This document shows, piece by piece, positions 4,523 through 6,644 of a stretch of DNA of 6,644 bases. Below the pieces are notes generated by a model. It was not told where the DNA came from, did not search any database, and was given only the letters and a program-made list of their open reading frames with translations. Source of the DNA: Acidisphaera sp035272265 (lineage in GTDB: Bacteria; Pseudomonadota; Alphaproteobacteria; Acetobacterales; Acetobacteraceae). A program made the position numbers and the translations under genes. The stretch covers positions 1 to 6,644 of the forward strand of contig DATEQV010000516.1 in assembly GCA_035272265.1 (NCBI GenBank), read 5' to 3'. Each line of letters begins with the position of its first letter. Position 1 is the stretch's first letter.

Positions 4523-6111
4523 AGCTCGCCGCCTGCCTGGCCGTCCTTCTCGGGTTGGCGACGGCCGCCGTCGCCGCCGATGCGCCCCACCCCGGCAAGC
4601 GCATCGCGTTGGTCATCGGCAACGGCGCCTACGTCCACGTCGAGCACCTTGCGAACTCCGGCAACGACGCAAGGCTGATGGCGAAGACGCTGCAGGATGT
4701 CGGCTTCACCCTGGTCGGCGGCGGCCCGCTGCTCGACCTCGACCATGCCGGCATGACCAAGGCGGTGGAGGATTTCGGCCGCGCGCTGGGCGGCGCCGAG
4801 GTCGCGCTGTTCTACTACTCGGGCCACGGACTGCAGGTGCAGGGCGTCAACTGGCTGGTCCCGGTGGACGCCAACCCGTCGCGCCCGCAGGACCTCGATT
4901 TCCAGATGCTCGACGCCGACCTCGTGCTGCGCCAGATGGACGGCGCGGGCACCAGGCTGAACCTGATCGTGCTCGACGCCTGCCGCAACAACCCGTTCTC
5001 GACGAGCATGTTCCGCGGCGTGCAGTCGGGGCTCGCCGAGATGCGGGCGCCCGAGGGGACGCTGATCTCCTACGCGACCCAGCCCGGCAACGTCGCCTTT
5101 GACGGCGGCGGCGCCAACAGCCCCTACACGCAGGCGCTGACCGAAAGCATGCGCCAGCCCGGCCTCGACGTCTTCCACCTGTTCAACGCGGTCGGCCTGC
5201 AGGTGAAGCGCAGCACCGGCGGCACGCAGCAGCCCTGGGTCTCCACCTCGCCGATCGACGGCGACTTCTTCTTCACGCCGGCCCAGGGGGCCGCCCAGGG
5301 CGAGCAGGTCGCCGGCCTCGCCCGCCCCGCGCCGCCGCCCGCGCCGCCACCGCCCGCGCCGTCACCAACGGAGACCGCGCCGACCCCGCGCACCCTCACA
5401 CCCCCGCCGTGCTCGATCATCGACGAACACGAGGTCGGCGGCCGCACCGAGATCCGTGGACTCGCCGCGTCCGGTCCCGCGTGGGAGGGCTTCACCAGGC
5501 AGCTGCAGGGCACCCGAGGCATCCGCGTCGTGACGTTTGCCGTCGATCTCTACCCGGACTTCGCCTGCGCCCCCATCGACGCGCTCGCCACGGCGATCCG
5601 CGCCGGCCTCGCCGGGGCGAGCGGAGGGATCGCCCTCAGTCCGCGCACGCCCGTGCAAGGCGAGGCGTTGACCGCCACGCTGAGCCGCGTCGGCCAGCAG
5701 GCGGTGCGGTTCGACCTGTTCCTGCCGCGCGGCGCGGTGCGGCATCTGACGCCGCGCGCCACGCTCACCCCATCCGGCGACGTTCGCGTGGTGCTGCCGC
5801 AGCCCGCTTCCGATGCGCCGGGTCCGCGCGTGCTCGTCGCCATCGTCACGCCCGCGGCCGTGGACCTCGGCGACCGGCCCGCGACAGAGCAGGCCAAGCC
5901 GTACCTCGACGCGCTCCGGCAGGTCCTTCCCGACGGCGCGCGGGCCGAGATCGCGCTGTTCGAACTGCGTGCCAAGCCGGTGCAGCCCGCCGCCACGAGG
6001 GCGCCGGTGTCCGCGCATGGCGGACGCTGCTCCGGCATCCTGGAGCGCGCGCAGCTCGGCGACACGCTGAGCGAGGCGGACCGGGAATATCTGCGCGCGC
6101 AGTGCCGCTAG
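4519..6111 (+). CDS. Exported caspase-like (peptidase C14) protein with C-terminal extension
   Basis: This 530-residue protein carries a caspase p20 domain (about 27-250): KRIALVIGNGAY, a SGHG motif with catalytic His103, and LIVLDACRNNPF with catalytic Cys155. Caspase-like enzymes are Cys peptidases; bacterial members often cut after Arg or Lys, though the specificity here is unknown. The CTG start gives signal peptide MKLAACLAVLLGLATAAVAA, so it should act in the periplasm. A Pro-rich linker (267-297) leads to a region beginning at Cys298 (CSIIDEHEV) and ending near YPDFACAPI. Next is a beta-rich DUF4384-like part (VQGEALTATL, FDLFLPRGAVRHLTP, PRVLVAIVTP), and last a motif with Cys504 (CSGILERAQLGD, SEADREYLRAQC). 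No ATG, GTG or TTG is suitable: the frame is open back to GTG 4243, deep inside the lipoprotein gene, and TTG 4555 would cut the signal peptide. CTG 4519 overlaps the lipoprotein stop as CTGA. Function is secure as a caspase homologue; substrate and trigger are unknown. Confidence 0.9.
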   Translation: MKLAACLAVLLGLATAAVAADAPHPGKRIALVIGNGAYVHVEHLANSGNDARLMAKTLQDVGFTLVGGGPLLDLDHAGMTKAVEDFGRALGGAEVALFYYSGHGLQVQGVNWLVPVDANPSRPQDLDFQMLDADLVLRQMDGAGTRLNLIVLDACRNNPFSTSMFRGVQSGLAEMRAPEGTLISYATQPGNVAFDGGGANSPYTQALTESMRQPGLDVFHLFNAVGLQVKRSTGGTQQPWVSTSPIDGDFFFTPAQGAAQGEQVAGLARPAPPPAPPPPAPSPTETAPTPRTLTPPPCSIIDEHEVGGRTEIRGLAASGPAWEGFTRQLQGTRGIRVVTFAVDLYPDFACAPIDALATAIRAGLAGASGGIALSPRTPVQGEALTATLSRVGQQAVRFDLFLPRGAVRHLTPRATLTPSGDVRVVLPQPASDAPGPRVLVAIVTPAAVDLGDRPATEQAKPYLDALRQVLPDGARAEIALFELRAKPVQPAATRAPVSAHGGRCSGILERAQLGDTLSEADREYLRAQCR

Positions 6112-6120
6112 GCCGCAATC

Positions 6121-6644
6121 CTAATCCGGCTGCCCGAGCGCCCGGTACATCTCCGCCAGCTGCGGACTCATCGGCAGATCGAGGTTCTCGCCGTCCGGCA
6201 GACGCTGCGTGAACCACTGCCGGTACCGCCTCGCCAGCTCGCCGTCGGCAGCCATGCGCTCGAAGCTCTCGCGCACCAGCACCGCGAATTGCGGGTCGTC
6301 GCGCCGGTAGCCGATCGCATACGGCTCGAACGACAGGAACTCGCCCACCAGATGGAATCGCTGCCTGTCGCCGTGCAACGCGACCAGCCCGGCGAGCAGT
6401 ATGTCGTCGGACGCGATCGCATCCACCGAACCCGCCGCCAAAAGGTCGTACGCGGCGGGCACGCCGTCGGTCTCGACTACCCGCACCGGCGGCGTCTTTC
6501 CCGCAACCAGCCGCTTGATCACCTCGGCATTCGTCGTCCCGGAACTCACCGCCACCGACGTCAAATCGCGCCACGATCGCACGCGGGACCCGACCGGCGC
6601 CAGCAGCCGCGTGCCGGCCAGGAAGAAGATCGGCGAAAACGCGA
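6121..6644 (-). CDS. Amino acid ABC transporter substrate-binding protein, family 3 (partial, N-terminus missing)
   Basis: The minus-strand frame is open from the window edge to TAG at 6123-6121 and gives the last 173 complete residues. It begins AFSPIFFLAGTRLLAPVGSR, matching the strand and ligand-binding turn of family 3 periplasmic binding proteins. It continues VAVSSGTTNAEVIKRL (phosphate-like GTT loop), AAYDLLAAGSVDAIASDDIL (hinge with conserved Asp), and EPYAIGYRRDDPQF. The end, ENLDLPMSPQLAEMYRAL, is typical of GltI-like glutamate/aspartate binding proteins. The role would be to capture an amino acid in the periplasm and pass it to an ABC permease; the true ligand cannot be told from this part. 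A GTG at 6582-6580 lies in frame but is internal, because homology continues upstream of it. The stop faces the caspase stop with only nine bases between, so the two genes converge without a visible terminator. Permease and ATPase genes are not in the window. Confidence 0.88.
   Translation of the reverse strand, partial: AFSPIFFLAGTRLLAPVGSRVRSWRDLTSVAVSSGTTNAEVIKRLVAGKTPPVRVVETDGVPAAYDLLAAGSVDAIASDDILLAGLVALHGDRQRFHLVGEFLSFEPYAIGYRRDDPQFAVLVRESFERMAADGELARRYRQWFTQRLPDGENLDLPMSPQLAEMYRALGQPD

Overview
This is a GC-rich bacterial window whose genes prefer G or C at third codon positions. The translation initiation factor IF-3, with its alphaproteobacterial-looking N-terminus and FRGREMAH core, and the small WEAxRIAEA-type antitoxin remnant together suggest an alphaproteobacterium, possibly Rhodospirillales-like. 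That assignment comes from protein resemblance only.

Left part (1-1400) is accessory and partly decayed. A small reading frame of AT-richer, mixed codon use (110-412) encodes an unrecognised protein. It is followed by about 190 bases without a convincing gene. Next come the remains of a type II toxin-antitoxin pair: an antitoxin body without a usable in-frame start (601-839) and a ParE/RelE-like toxin that keeps its N-terminus but then loses family resemblance (843 to about 990). The toxin frame runs without a stop into a DUF4926-type protein (1077-1394).

Middle part (1457-3223) holds a 362-residue hypothetical protein with a Cys/His cluster and a long Ala/Pro-rich tail containing pentapeptide repeats. 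A perfect 9-bp inverted repeat overlaps its stop codon. Then comes infC, which very probably starts at an ATA codon with an ideal Shine-Dalgarno sequence, the hallmark of IF-3 autoregulation.

Right part (3323-6111) is a two-gene unit: an outer-membrane-type lipoprotein with a C-terminal OmpA-like domain, and an exported caspase-like (C14) peptidase with an intact His/Cys dyad and a long C-terminal extension. The peptidase has no ATG, GTG or TTG at a sensible place. The best start is a CTG that overlaps the lipoprotein stop as CTGA, giving a clean signal peptide and translational coupling. The two products would meet in the periplasm or at the outer membrane.

The last 524 bases carry, on the minus strand and tail-to-tail with the peptidase, the C-terminal part of a family 3 amino-acid-binding protein of an ABC transporter. 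Its N-terminus lies beyond the window. The most interesting signals are the two non-canonical starts (ATA for infC, CTG for the caspase), the lipoprotein/caspase module, and the eroded toxin-antitoxin locus joined in frame to DUF4926.
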